Below are positions 1 to 7,256 of a DNA stretch of 12,919 nucleotides, piece after piece. Under the pieces are notes generated by a model, which saw only the letters and a list, made by a program, of their open reading frames with translations, was not told the DNA's origin and did not search any database. This DNA comes from Brevibacterium sp. UMB1308A (lineage in GTDB: Bacteria; Actinomycetota; Actinomycetes; Actinomycetales; Brevibacteriaceae), in NCBI RefSeq assembly GCF_030230605.1, contig NZ_JASPDO010000041.1:1-12919 (forward strand), in the 5' to 3' direction. The number at the start of each line of letters is the position of its first letter. Position 1 is the stretch's first letter. The translations under genes and the position numbers were made by a program.

Positions 1-1
1 C

Positions 2-25
2 AGTTTTGCTCGCTTTGCGCCGTAA
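2..25. repeat. Arm of a repeated intergenic palindrome, cut by the window edge
   Basis: These 24 bases match the right arm of the hairpin at 4292-4315 at 19 of 24 positions. They lie 7 nt beyond the clpB stop codon, just as the other copy abuts the pheA stop. The partner arm would fall outside the window on the left. I infer a second member of one family of terminator-like palindromes placed at gene ends. Without the missing arm the hairpin itself is not demonstrated. Confidence 0.55.
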
Positions 26-32
26 CACTCCC

Positions 33-2657
33 CTACCGTTCGCCCACGGAGGAGATGAGCAGGCCTTCACCTGCAAACTCGTCCCCGCGGTCCACGGTGA
101 CGGTGTCGCCGTCGTGGATGTGTCCGGCCAGGATCTCCTTAGCCAGCTTGTCCCCGATCTCACGCTGCACCAAGCGACGCAGCGGCCGTGCACCGTACGC
201 CGGGTCGTAGCCTTCGAGCGCCAACCATTCGCTGGCAGCCGGCGTGACCACAAGCGTCAAACGGCGTTCACTCAAACGGCTCTGCATCGACGCGATCTGC
301 AGGTCCACGATGTGCGTGAGGTCCTCGGTGCTCAAAGCATCGAACATCACGATGTCGTCCAAACGGTTGAGGAACTCCGGCTTAAACGCCGCGTTCACCA
401 CGCCCATGACAGAGTCGCGCTTCTGCTTGTCATCCAGGTTCTGGTCCACCAGGAACTGCGAACCCAAGTTCGACGTCAAGATCAGGATCGTGTTGCGGAA
501 GTCCACAGTCCGCCCCTGACCGTCGGTCAAACGCCCGTCGTCGAGCACCTGCAACAGAATGTCGAACACATCCGGGTGAGCCTTTTCCACCTCGTCAAGC
601 AAGACCACCGAATACGGCCGGCGGCGCACCGCCTCGGTCAGCTGACCACCGGTTTCGTAACCCACGTACCCTGGAGGCGCACCCACCAAACGCGACACAC
701 TGTGCTTCTCGCCGTACTCACTCATGTCGATCCGCACCAGCGCACGCTCGTCATCAAACAGGAAGTCAGCCAGCGACTTAGCAAGCTCCGTCTTACCCAC
801 ACCCGTGGGTCCCAAGAACAGGAACGAACCCGTGGGCCTGTCAGGGTCTGACACGCCTGCGCGCGAACGGCGGATCGCATCGGACACAGCCTCAACAGCC
901 TTCTTCTGTCCAATGAGACGCTTACCAATCACGTCCTCGGCGTGCAGTAACTTCTCCCGCTCGCCCTGCAACAGACGTCCGGCAGGGATACCCGTCCAGG
1001 CGGAAACCACTTCGGCGATGTCATCCGAACCCACCTGCTCATTCACCATCCGCTTGCCGGCGCCAGCGGCGTCGTTACTGGCTGCTTGCTTCGCTTCCTG
1101 GGCCTCCGCCTCGGCGATCTCCTTTTCAACCAAAGGAATTTCGCCGTACAGCAGGCGCGAGGCGGTCTCCAGGTCGGTATCTCTGCGCGCGATCTCAGCC
1201 TGGCTACGCAAGTTGTCCAGCTTCTTTTTCAACTCACCCACGCGGTTGAGGCCAGCACGCTGTGCCTCCCACGTGGCGTTGAGCCCAGCAAGCTTCTCCT
1301 GCTTGTCCGCCAGGTCCTCACGCAGGGCTTCCAGACGTTCCTTCGACGCGTCATCGGACTCGTTGACCAGGGCCATCTCTTCCATCTTCAACCGGTCGAC
1401 CGCGCGCTGGAGTTCATCGATCTCAATGGGAGCAGAGTCGATCTCCATGCGCAGACGGCTCGCGGCCTCATCCACCAGGTCAATCGCCTTGTCCGGTAGT
1501 TGACGCCCCGTGATGTAGCGGTTCGACAAAGCGGCCGCGGCCACCAGAGCACTGTCAGAAATGGTCACCTTATGGTGCGCTTCGTAACGCTCCTTGAGCC
1601 CACGCAGAATCGCCACCGTGTCCTCGACACTTGGCTCGCCCACGAACACCTGCTGGAACCTGCGCTCAAGAGCCGGGTCCTTTTCAATGTTTTCGCGGTA
1701 CTCATCCAGTGTGGTCGCGCCTACCAGGCGCAACTCACCACGTGCCAACATGGGTTTGAGCATGTTGCCCGCATCCATCGCGGAATCGCCCGTAGCACCG
1801 GCACCTACAACCGTGTGGATCTCGTCAATGAACGTCACGATCTGACCATCGGAAGCCTTGATCTCTTCCAAGACAGCTTTGAGGCGTTCCTCGAACTCAC
1901 CTCGGTACTTAGCGCCTGCAACCATCGCAGACAAGTCAAGGCTGATCAGCGTTTTGTTGCGCAGCGACTCAGGCACGTCACCAGCCACAATGCGCTGGGC
2001 CAGACCCTCAACCACCGCGGTCTTACCCACGCCGGGTTCACCAATGAGCACCGGGTTGTTCTTGGTCCGGCGCGAAAGCACCTGCACCACGCGCCGAATC
2101 TCAGAGTCACGCCCGATCACCGGGTCCAGCTTGCCTTCACGCGCCGCCGCGGTTAAGTCCACACCGAACTTCTCCAGCGACTGGAACGTGTCCTCAGGGT
2201 TTTCACTTGTCACTTTCTTGCCCCCACGCACGCTGGGAAGCGCGTCCAACAGCGCTTGGCGGGTGACACCGCGGCCGGTTAAGACACGACCCATTTCACC
2301 GGTGTCTTGGGTGGCCGCCAGCAGCAGGTGTTCCGTGGAGACGAACTGGTCGCCCAGGCCCTGCATTTCGCGCTCAGCGTTGTTGATGAGCTGCAGGCCC
2401 TGGCGGCTGAGCTGGGGCTGGCTCACGGTCGAGCCTGACAGCGACGGCAGTGCCGCTGATAAGGCTGCAGCTTCGCGGGCGATTTCGGCTGGGTCGGCAC
2501 CAAGGGCGGTGACGAGCGCACCAGCGATACTGTCTTTCTGTTCGAGGAGGGCGCTCACCAGGTGCGACGGCTCAACCTGGTTGTTGCCACGGTTGACCGC
2601 ATCCTTGATGGCAGCGGACAGAGCCTCCTGCGAACGCGAGGTAAATTTAGCGTCCAT
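33..2657 (-). CDS. clpB: ATP-dependent disaggregase ClpB (Hsp100)
   Basis: ClpB is a cytosolic hexameric AAA+ chaperone. It threads aggregated proteins through its pore and works with DnaK/DnaJ/GrpE. The 874-residue length is typical. The N domain covers about residues 1-145. NBD1 has Walker A GEPGVGKT (206-213), Walker B VTFIDE (274-279), the pore loop AKYRG (249-253) and arginine fingers at R332/R333. A coiled-coil middle domain spans about 410-530 and is rich in Glu, Lys and Leu. NBD2 has Walker A GPTGVGKT (616-623), the pore loop GYVG (663-666) and Walker B VVLLDE (684-689). The middle domain and lack of a ClpP-binding IGF-type loop distinguish it from ClpA/ClpC. The start is supported by the ribosome site GAAAGGA about 6 nt before ATG. 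A HAIR-like operator upstream suggests HspR heat-shock control. No truncation is seen. Confidence 0.98.
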   Translation of the reverse strand: MDAKFTSRSQEALSAAIKDAVNRGNNQVEPSHLVSALLEQKDSIAGALVTALGADPAEIAREAAALSAALPSLSGSTVSQPQLSRQGLQLINNAEREMQGLGDQFVSTEHLLLAATQDTGEMGRVLTGRGVTRQALLDALPSVRGGKKVTSENPEDTFQSLEKFGVDLTAAAREGKLDPVIGRDSEIRRVVQVLSRRTKNNPVLIGEPGVGKTAVVEGLAQRIVAGDVPESLRNKTLISLDLSAMVAGAKYRGEFEERLKAVLEEIKASDGQIVTFIDEIHTVVGAGATGDSAMDAGNMLKPMLARGELRLVGATTLDEYRENIEKDPALERRFQQVFVGEPSVEDTVAILRGLKERYEAHHKVTISDSALVAAAALSNRYITGRQLPDKAIDLVDEAASRLRMEIDSAPIEIDELQRAVDRLKMEEMALVNESDDASKERLEALREDLADKQEKLAGLNATWEAQRAGLNRVGELKKKLDNLRSQAEIARRDTDLETASRLLYGEIPLVEKEIAEAEAQEAKQAASNDAAGAGKRMVNEQVGSDDIAEVVSAWTGIPAGRLLQGEREKLLHAEDVIGKRLIGQKKAVEAVSDAIRRSRAGVSDPDRPTGSFLFLGPTGVGKTELAKSLADFLFDDERALVRIDMSEYGEKHSVSRLVGAPPGYVGYETGGQLTEAVRRRPYSVVLLDEVEKAHPDVFDILLQVLDDGRLTDGQGRTVDFRNTILILTSNLGSQFLVDQNLDDKQKRDSVMGVVNAAFKPEFLNRLDDIVMFDALSTEDLTHIVDLQIASMQSRLSERRLTLVVTPAASEWLALEGYDPAYGARPLRRLVQREIGDKLAKEILAGHIHDGDTVTVDRGDEFAGEGLLISSVGER

Positions 2658-2720
2658 AAGATTCCTTTCACACTTCTAAGCTTCAGAGTTTGAGCTTCTG
2701 AAATCTTCAACGCTTCCAGG

Positions 2721-2741
2721 GTTGAGTCTATTCCGCTCAAC
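2721..2741 (-). promoter_or_regulatory. HAIR-like operator (HspR binding site) of clpB
   Basis: The inverted repeat GTTGAGT-N7-GCTCAAC matches the HspR HAIR consensus CTTGAGT-N7-ACTCAAG at 11 of 14 arm positions with the exact 7-base spacer. On the minus strand a -10-like TAGACT (2725-2730) lies inside it, so a bound repressor would block polymerase. The -35 region is not obvious (GCCATT at 17 bp). The site is 64-84 nt upstream of the clpB ATG. HspR control of clpB is established in Streptomyces and Mycobacterium; here it is inferred. Confidence 0.72.
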
Positions 2742-2875
2742 TTTGAAAATGGCATGAAAAAGTGTGTGAAGTTGTGCGAGAAAATCGCTTTCGAAGGGCG
2801 CTTGGCTGTGTGTGCGTGCAGTGTCAGCAAATGAAGGCGATAACCTAAAGAGCGAGTACACGAGAAAGAGGTTTC

Positions 2876-3946
2876 ATGTCCATTGTGGTCACCGGCGCTT
2901 CAGGTTTTGTGGGTGGCGCGGTTGCGCGTTCGCTGGCAAAAAGCGGGCACCAAGTTATCAGCCTGAGTCGCACGTGCCCGGACTTCGCTGAGCCTCTCAC
3001 CGGGGACATTGGACTGCCTAACACTCGCAAGCGTCCCGGCGTATGGCACCTTGATTGGGATATTCGCAACCCCGCGCCCGAGGTGGTTAAAGAACGAGCG
3101 GACGCCGCCCAGGCTGTCGTCCACGCTGCCGGTTGTATGAACGACTGGATGACTGCGAGTTACGCTCACGCCGTGAATGTGACGGGCACCCGTAATGTGC
3201 TTGACGCGTTTCCCGATTCCAACTTCATCTACTTTTCCTGCGCTCTTGTTTATGACCCGCAGGTTGATCTGGACGGCGCGTACGAGGAGTCCGCGTTGGT
3301 GACGGCGGGGAGGTACACCTCGGAACTGGAGCGGTCCCTTGTGGAGGCCGAACGGGTGGTACACCGCGTTCGCCCCGACGCTGTCATTTTGCGCCCCGGC
3401 CCCATTTACGGCGCTGGCGACAGGAACACCATGCCGTACATCCTGAAGCGGGTCGAAAATGGGGTACTGCCTTTGCCTGCCGGGGGTAAGAAGCGGATTA
3501 CGCTGTGCCACATCGACAACGCGGTCGCAGCCGTTGAAGCAGCAATCAAGAACCCGCACATCAACGGGCCCATCAACGTGGGCGACCCCGAACCGTATGT
3601 ACTGCAGAAGGCCATCAACACGATCCTGGCCCGCTCTCAGTCGCACAACATTGTGAAGTTCGAGGAAATGCCTGCGGACTTAAGCAAACTCAAGGCCTGG
3701 TGGTGGGAACGCAAGGCCAAAATGGCTGGCGGCGCTAAGAAGATTGAGAAAGCGATGGCGCGTCAGAATCCCGAGGTGTTAAAGAAGGCGCGCGCGAAGG
3801 CTCGCCCGTTGCTGACCCGGTTTGCGGTGCGGCAGCTGGTGCATGACCGCACCTTGAACCTGTCACGCTTGAACACCCTGCTGGGTGTGCACCCGGTGCA
3901 GGGGTTGGCGCCTCGCACGGGTGAGCTGCCCGACGACCCCGAGTAG
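2876..3946 (+). CDS. NAD(P)-dependent epimerase/dehydratase-like protein (extended SDR) with a degenerate active site
   Basis: This is a 356-residue extended-SDR protein. The Rossmann nucleotide motif TGASGFVGG is at residues 6-14, the conserved HAAG segment at 83-86, and the RPGPIYGAGDR motif at 173-183, as in epimerases and 3-beta-HSD-like enzymes. The C-terminal part ends in a Lys/Ala-rich helical tail and an LSRLNTLLGVHPV segment resembling the usual substrate-domain end. The active site is unusual. Where GalE has Ser before A-x-V-Y, this protein has Cys122 (FSCALVY). The stretch LERSLVEAE (151-159) aligns with the usual YxRSKxEAE, so both Tyr and Lys appear to be Leu. Tyr147 does not help, because the residue four on is Leu151. 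It may bind NAD(P) without classical catalysis. GAAAGAGG about 5 nt before ATG supports the start. A -10-like TAACCT lies at 2841-2846. It is divergent from clpB. Substrate unknown. Confidence 0.85.
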   Translation: MSIVVTGASGFVGGAVARSLAKSGHQVISLSRTCPDFAEPLTGDIGLPNTRKRPGVWHLDWDIRNPAPEVVKERADAAQAVVHAAGCMNDWMTASYAHAVNVTGTRNVLDAFPDSNFIYFSCALVYDPQVDLDGAYEESALVTAGRYTSELERSLVEAERVVHRVRPDAVILRPGPIYGAGDRNTMPYILKRVENGVLPLPAGGKKRITLCHIDNAVAAVEAAIKNPHINGPINVGDPEPYVLQKAINTILARSQSHNIVKFEEMPADLSKLKAWWWERKAKMAGGAKKIEKAMARQNPEVLKKARAKARPLLTRFAVRQLVHDRTLNLSRLNTLLGVHPVQGLAPRTGELPDDPE

Positions 3947-3954
3947 TGGAGCGG

Positions 3955-3984
3955 GTGTAGCGCAGGGCCTGACTCGTTTGCCCT
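3955..3984 (+). terminator. Imperfect hairpin after the epimerase-like gene
   Basis: GTGTAG (3955-3960) and AGGGC (3964-3968) can pair with GCCCTACAC (3980-3988) if a short CGC bulge is allowed. It begins 8 nt after the stop codon and lacks a clear T-tract. It overlaps the proposed promoter of the next gene, so it could be a weak terminator or chance. Confidence 0.25.
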
Positions 3985-3997
3985 ACACGCGTACACT
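3969..3997 (+). promoter_or_regulatory. Candidate sigma-A-type promoter of the HicB-like gene
   Basis: A -35-like CTGACT (3969-3974) is separated by 17 bp from a -10-like TACACT (3992-3997), which fits the actinobacterial TAnnnT pattern. The predicted start of transcription near 4004 would leave a leader of about 20 nt containing the ribosome site AAAGGAG. This suggests the small downstream gene is transcribed on its own. Confidence 0.4.
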
Positions 3998-4024
3998 CAT
4001 AGTCATCCCAAAGGAGTGGATCTA

Positions 4025-4240
4025 ATGAGCATGAAAACGGACTACGACGTCGTCACCCACCGTGAAGGCGACCTATGGGTTTTTACGATTCCGTCTCTCA
4101 GCGCTTCAGGACAGGCGACAAGTCTCTCAGCTGTTACAGACGAAGCTCGAGGCATCATCGAAGCATGGACAGAGGACGGTCCCGCGTACGAAGACATTAC
4201 TGTCAACGTTCACATTGACAGAGCTCAAGAAGCTCGCTGA
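4025..4240 (+). CDS. HicB-like solo antitoxin-family small protein
   Basis: This is a 71-residue protein. Residues 6-25 (YDVVTHREGDLWVFTIPSL) and 33-48 (SLSAVTDEARGIIEAW) match the small beta-alpha fold of actinobacterial HicB-like proteins, where a REGDxW strand is followed by the helix that starts SLxxVxxxAR. HicB proteins usually neutralise the HicA mRNA interferase. No HicA-like ORF lies next to this gene, and it has no C-terminal DNA-binding domain, so it is an orphan. I place the start at ATG 4025 because AAAGGAG (4009-4015) sits 8-9 nt before it. A GTG at 4016 would overlap that site. A hairpin follows 11 nt after the stop. It could serve as a trans-acting antitoxin or a domesticated housekeeping protein; its function is not known. 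Confidence 0.75.
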   Translation: MSMKTDYDVVTHREGDLWVFTIPSLSASGQATSLSAVTDEARGIIEAWTEDGPAYEDITVNVHIDRAQEAR

Positions 4241-4251
4241 GCCGAGGCGCC

Positions 4252-4315
4252 AAACGGCGGAAAGTGAGCGAAACTACGCAATATAATGCGCAGTTTCGCT
4301 CACTTTCCGCCGTTT
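4252..4315. terminator. Perfect 24-bp-arm hairpin between convergent genes (bidirectional terminator, repeat family)
   Basis: Arms 4252-4275 and 4292-4315 are exact reverse complements over 24 bases. After one A/C mismatch the stem continues with CGCA/TGCG (4277-4280 and 4287-4290) around the loop ATATAA. It begins 11 nt after the HicB-like stop and its last base is the first base of the pheA stop anticodon triplet, so it can serve both converging genes. There is no long T-tract. A diverged copy of one arm occurs at 2-25 after clpB, showing that this is a repeated element rather than a unique terminator. Confidence 0.8.
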
Positions 4316-5268
4316 CACCCCAGGATCGAACGCACCCACGCGGTCGAGTCATCAAAACTCGACGCCGTGCTCGTTGAGTCGACCTCAACCGGGATACCGT
4401 CAGCCGCAGGGTATGAACCCAAGAACTGCAGCTTACGCACCATCCGGTGAACCCCGGCCAAGGCCTCAGAAACTCGCGGCTCACGCACGTGACCGGAAAT
4501 ATCAATTGAGAACTTGTACAACCCAAGCCCGTCACCAGTTGGTCGCGACTCAATGCGCGAAAGGTTCACGCGCCGGGCCGAAAACTGCTCTAGCAACCCC
4601 AGCAACGAACCTGCCTTATCGGTCGCCAACGTGGCCACGATCGTGGTTTTGTCCGCCCCCGTGGGAGTAGGCAACTGCGGGTTCGGCTTCACCAGGATGA
4701 ACCGGGTCACCGCGTTTTTCGCCGTCCCAATATCGTCCGCCACAACCTCCAAGCCATACGCTTGGGCAGCCAACTCAGGGCACACCGTAGCGTGGAACGG
4801 CGCTTCACCCGCCCCTAACTGCTTAGCCGCTGCAGCTGTCGATGACGCAGGCATGAACTGGGCATCCGGCAGATGCGCACCCATCCATTCGCGGGTCTGC
4901 GCCTCGGCGTGCGGGTGCGTACCAAACGCCTGCACATCGGCAAGCGCAGTCCCCGGACGCACCGCCAGCACAAACCGCACGGGCACCACGGTTTCTGCCA
5001 CGATACGCGCGTGCCCCACACGCATCAGCGCATCAAGGGTCGCGGGCACACCACCTTCGAGCGAGTTCTCAATGGGCATGACCGCCGCGTCATACGCGCC
5101 GCTGGCGATCCCGTCGAGCGCTGCGTTGGCGCTGATAACGGGCACACGCTCAATGTCACCGACCCCAGCGGCCCCAGCCCCACCGGCCCACACATCACCC
5201 GATTCGATCAGCTGCAGCAGGGCCGCTTCGGTAAACGTTGCGGCCGGGCCCAGATAAGCAACCTTCAT
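4315..5268 (-). CDS. pheA: Prephenate dehydratase (monofunctional, with ACT domain)
   Basis: The enzyme converts prephenate to phenylpyruvate in cytosolic phenylalanine biosynthesis. At 317 residues it has the usual size of the actinobacterial monofunctional enzyme, with no chorismate mutase domain. The N-terminal YLGPAATFTEAAL (5-17) is the family opening motif. PIENSLEG (65-72) and the catalytic TRF motif (188-190, KNAVTRF) are present. The ACT domain from about 208 has KAGSLLGLL (218-226) and ESRP (240-243), the phenylalanine-binding motif that mediates feedback inhibition. FLGSYP (282-287) closes the domain. The ATG overlaps the stop of the upstream DUF5926 gene by one base (TAATG) and has no clear ribosome site, so translation is probably coupled. 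It ends on the edge of the large hairpin. Confidence 0.96.
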   Translation of the reverse strand: MKVAYLGPAATFTEAALLQLIESGDVWAGGAGAAGVGDIERVPVISANAALDGIASGAYDAAVMPIENSLEGGVPATLDALMRVGHARIVAETVVPVRFVLAVRPGTALADVQAFGTHPHAEAQTREWMGAHLPDAQFMPASSTAAAAKQLGAGEAPFHATVCPELAAQAYGLEVVADDIGTAKNAVTRFILVKPNPQLPTPTGADKTTIVATLATDKAGSLLGLLEQFSARRVNLSRIESRPTGDGLGLYKFSIDISGHVREPRVSEALAGVHRMVRKLQFLGSYPAADGIPVEVDSTSTASSFDDSTAWVRSILG

Positions 5269-6167
5269 TAGCGGATGGTCAGCTGGCGTGACACCACACC
5301 GGACTTTGCGCGACGTTGTTCTGGTGTGAGCGACCCGGTTTCGTCCATCGCTGCGTGGAGTTTCTTAGCAAAGTCACCCAACACGGCGTCAACGTCGTCT
5401 GGGGTCTGGTTTTCGCTCAGTTCCCACACAGGGATCACGATCCCGTGAGCGCGGAAGCACCCCAGGTACTTGCCCAGGCCGCCCAGGTTGTTTTCACCGG
5501 CCGCGTGCAGGCGTGCCAGCCCGTCCATGACGGTGTCTTCTGGTTCGGTGAATGCCCAGCGCACGTAGCAGCGGCCGGCCATTTCGGTCCAGTAGCAGCC
5601 TTCCGCGGACACAAGTTTTTCGGTGGGGCTGATGCGCTGGTTGGCCTGCTCGAGTCCCTCACGCAACTGTTCTTCGCTAAACGCAGAGTCTTCCGGCAGG
5701 TCCACTTCTTCTGGTAGCCAGTAATCAAACGTTTCTTTCACCGTGACTTTGAACGGGACCGAGGTGTCAAGAATGTCTTGCAGGCGCGGCCCCTCACCTG
5801 GGTTGGAGTTGGGTTCGGCGTATGCGCCGGGACCCTGTTCCTTCACCTTGAGGATCGCTGCGGCGAGGTCGCGCGACGGGTCAGGAGAGCTGTGTGGGGT
5901 TTGCAGTCCGGCCATGAGTACGCCGTCTTGGCGGTTCATGGCTTGCCACGCGGCGGGCAGGAGGGTGGCGAAGGTGACGTCGTCACCGCCGTATTCTTCT
6001 GTCAGTTTGGCGGTTGCGGTTGCAGCTGGGACCAGTTCACGCAGGCTCACCAGGTCGGTTTCAAATGGCAGACCTTCGAAGGGGCGCGGAACGAACGCGG
6101 CTGCCTGTTGGCGCGCCAGGCGCTTGGCGATGACATCAGCTGTTGATTTCTTGGACTTTTTTCCCAT
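5268..6167 (-). CDS. DUF5926 family protein
   Basis: This is a 299-residue protein of the actinobacterial DUF5926 family, recognised by RPFEGLPFETDLVSLRELVPAATA (about 28-52), LPAAWQAMNRQDG (70-82) and SPDPSRDLAAA (94-104). Function is unknown. The N terminus is very basic (KKSKK, then KRLARQ), compatible with RNA, DNA or ribosome contact. The acidic middle and the C-terminal part show no signal peptide or membrane segment, so it is probably cytosolic. The gene directly precedes pheA and shares one base with it. No Shine-Dalgarno precedes the ATG, but TAGACT lies six bases before it, suggesting a leaderless transcript. Some databases label relatives as topoisomerase- or SecA-related; nothing in this sequence supports that. 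Confidence 0.85.
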   Translation of the reverse strand: MGKKSKKSTADVIAKRLARQQAAAFVPRPFEGLPFETDLVSLRELVPAATATAKLTEEYGGDDVTFATLLPAAWQAMNRQDGVLMAGLQTPHSSPDPSRDLAAAILKVKEQGPGAYAEPNSNPGEGPRLQDILDTSVPFKVTVKETFDYWLPEEVDLPEDSAFSEEQLREGLEQANQRISPTEKLVSAEGCYWTEMAGRCYVRWAFTEPEDTVMDGLARLHAAGENNLGGLGKYLGCFRAHGIVIPVWELSENQTPDDVDAVLGDFAKKLHAAMDETGSLTPEQRRAKSGVVSRQLTIR

Positions 6168-6173
6168 GGGCCT

Positions 6174-6179
6174 AGTCTA
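6174..6179 (-). promoter_or_regulatory. -10 hexamer of a probable leaderless promoter for the DUF5926 gene
   Basis: On the minus strand TAGACT is followed by exactly six bases and then ATG. This TAnnnT-N6-ATG arrangement is typical of leaderless actinobacterial transcripts, where transcription starts at the A of ATG. The absence of a Shine-Dalgarno agrees with it. No convincing -35 is seen. Confidence 0.45.
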
Positions 6180-6228
6180 AGCAAAGACCACCCACCCCAC
6201 ATACTGCGCCTACGCTACGCGCCCCACT

Positions 6229-6242
6229 GCACGCCAACGTGC
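6229..6242 (-). terminator. Short hairpin just after galE
   Basis: GCACG (6229-6233) and CGTGC (6238-6242) pair around a four-base loop, 3 nt beyond the galE stop. The stem is only 5 bp and has no T-tract, so a terminator role is weakly supported. Confidence 0.25.
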
Positions 6243-6245
6243 GCG

Positions 6246-7211
6246 TTACTGGCCACGCGCTTCAACGGAACTCTGAGCGATTTCTTTCAGCCCGTATTCT
6301 GCTTTCCAGCCGAGGTCTTGCCTGGCTGCCGTGACATCTGCCACCAGGCGCGCGGGGTCACCTGGGCGACGGTCACCAACAACCGCGTCGATGGGACGTC
6401 CCAGCGCATCAGAAAGCGCAGCGATGACTTCACGCACGCTGGACCCGTTTCCGGTGCCTACGTTGTAAACCGACTGAGGGTTGGACCCTGCTTCCAGTGC
6501 ATCGAGCGCGACCACGTGCGCTTCCGCTAAGTCTTTGACGTGGATGTAGTCGCGGATGCATGTTCCGTCGTCTGTGGGGTAGTCGTCTCCGAAGATCACG
6601 GATTGTTCCCCGTTTTCTACTTGGTTGAGAACAATGGGGATGAGGTTTTGCACGGCAGTGTCGGCGAGTTCCGGCCAGCCGGCCCCGGCCACGTTGAAGT
6701 AGCGGAGTTTGATTGCCCGCAGGTCTGATACGGCGGCAACGTCGTCGATCATCCATTCGCCAATGAGCTTGGTTTCACCGTATGGGTTGGATGGATGCTG
6801 TCCTACGTGTTCTTCTGCCAACAGGAGCCGGTCTTGCATGCCGTAGACCAGGGCAGATGAAGAGAAAACCAGCCTGTTGACCCCATGAGCCACAAGCGCA
6901 TCAAGCAGATTCGCCAGTCCAGCCACATTGTTGCGGTAGTACTTGAGTGGGTTTTCTACCGATTCTCCCGCCATTTTCTTGGCAGCAAAGTGAACAACAG
7001 AGTCAACGTTGTAGCGCTTGATGACCTCACCCAGCTGTTCAGTTGCCGTGTGAGAAGATACGTCGATTTGCTCAAGCGGCAGCCCCTCAATGCGTGAGGC
7101 AATACCGTTGGACATGTCGTCCACAATCACCACGGAGTCACCGCGTTCGTGGAGTAGACGCACAACGTGGGATCCGATATATCCGGCGCCACCGGTGACC
7201 ATTACTGTCAT
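6246..7211 (-). CDS. galE: UDP-glucose 4-epimerase
   Basis: The enzyme interconverts UDP-glucose and UDP-galactose using tightly bound NAD+, and feeds the Leloir pathway and cell-surface glycans. At 321 residues it is close to the usual 320-340. The Rossmann motif TGGAGYIGSH is at 6-15. HFAAKKMAGESVENP (74-88) is a GalE signature. FSSSALVYG (116-124) carries the catalytic Ser119, and YGETK (144-148) the Tyr/Lys pair. DDGTCIRDYIHVKDLA (214-229), VYNVGTG and RRPGDPA follow in order. The active site is intact, unlike the epimerase-like protein at 2876-3946. The start is supported by AGAGGAAAA about 7 nt before ATG. It lies 45 nt downstream of the CoA-transferase on the same strand, so co-transcription is possible though the functions differ. 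Confidence 0.95.
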   Translation of the reverse strand: MTVMVTGGAGYIGSHVVRLLHERGDSVVIVDDMSNGIASRIEGLPLEQIDVSSHTATEQLGEVIKRYNVDSVVHFAAKKMAGESVENPLKYYRNNVAGLANLLDALVAHGVNRLVFSSSALVYGMQDRLLLAEEHVGQHPSNPYGETKLIGEWMIDDVAAVSDLRAIKLRYFNVAGAGWPELADTAVQNLIPIVLNQVENGEQSVIFGDDYPTDDGTCIRDYIHVKDLAEAHVVALDALEAGSNPQSVYNVGTGNGSSVREVIAALSDALGRPIDAVVGDRRPGDPARLVADVTAARQDLGWKAEYGLKEIAQSSVEARGQ

Positions 7212-7256
7212 GGAGTTTTCCTCTGTATGTCGACGTGTTCGCTTTGCGACTAGATT

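Noticed and set aside
724..1503. Long plus-strand open frame of 259 codons within clpB
   Set aside because: It is antisense to the conserved NBD and middle domain of ClpB, is Ser/Arg-rich without recognisable motifs, and has no ribosome site; a shadow of high-GC coding sequence.
2900..3646. Minus-strand open frame of 248 codons
   Set aside because: It is antisense to the epimerase-like gene, whose Rossmann motif and ribosome site are clear. The translated product has no family features.
7231..7250. Similarity of the galE upstream region to the intergenic palindrome arm
   Set aside because: Only a short stretch (TTCGCTTTGCG) is shared, there is no inverted partner arm, and it lies before rather than after galE.
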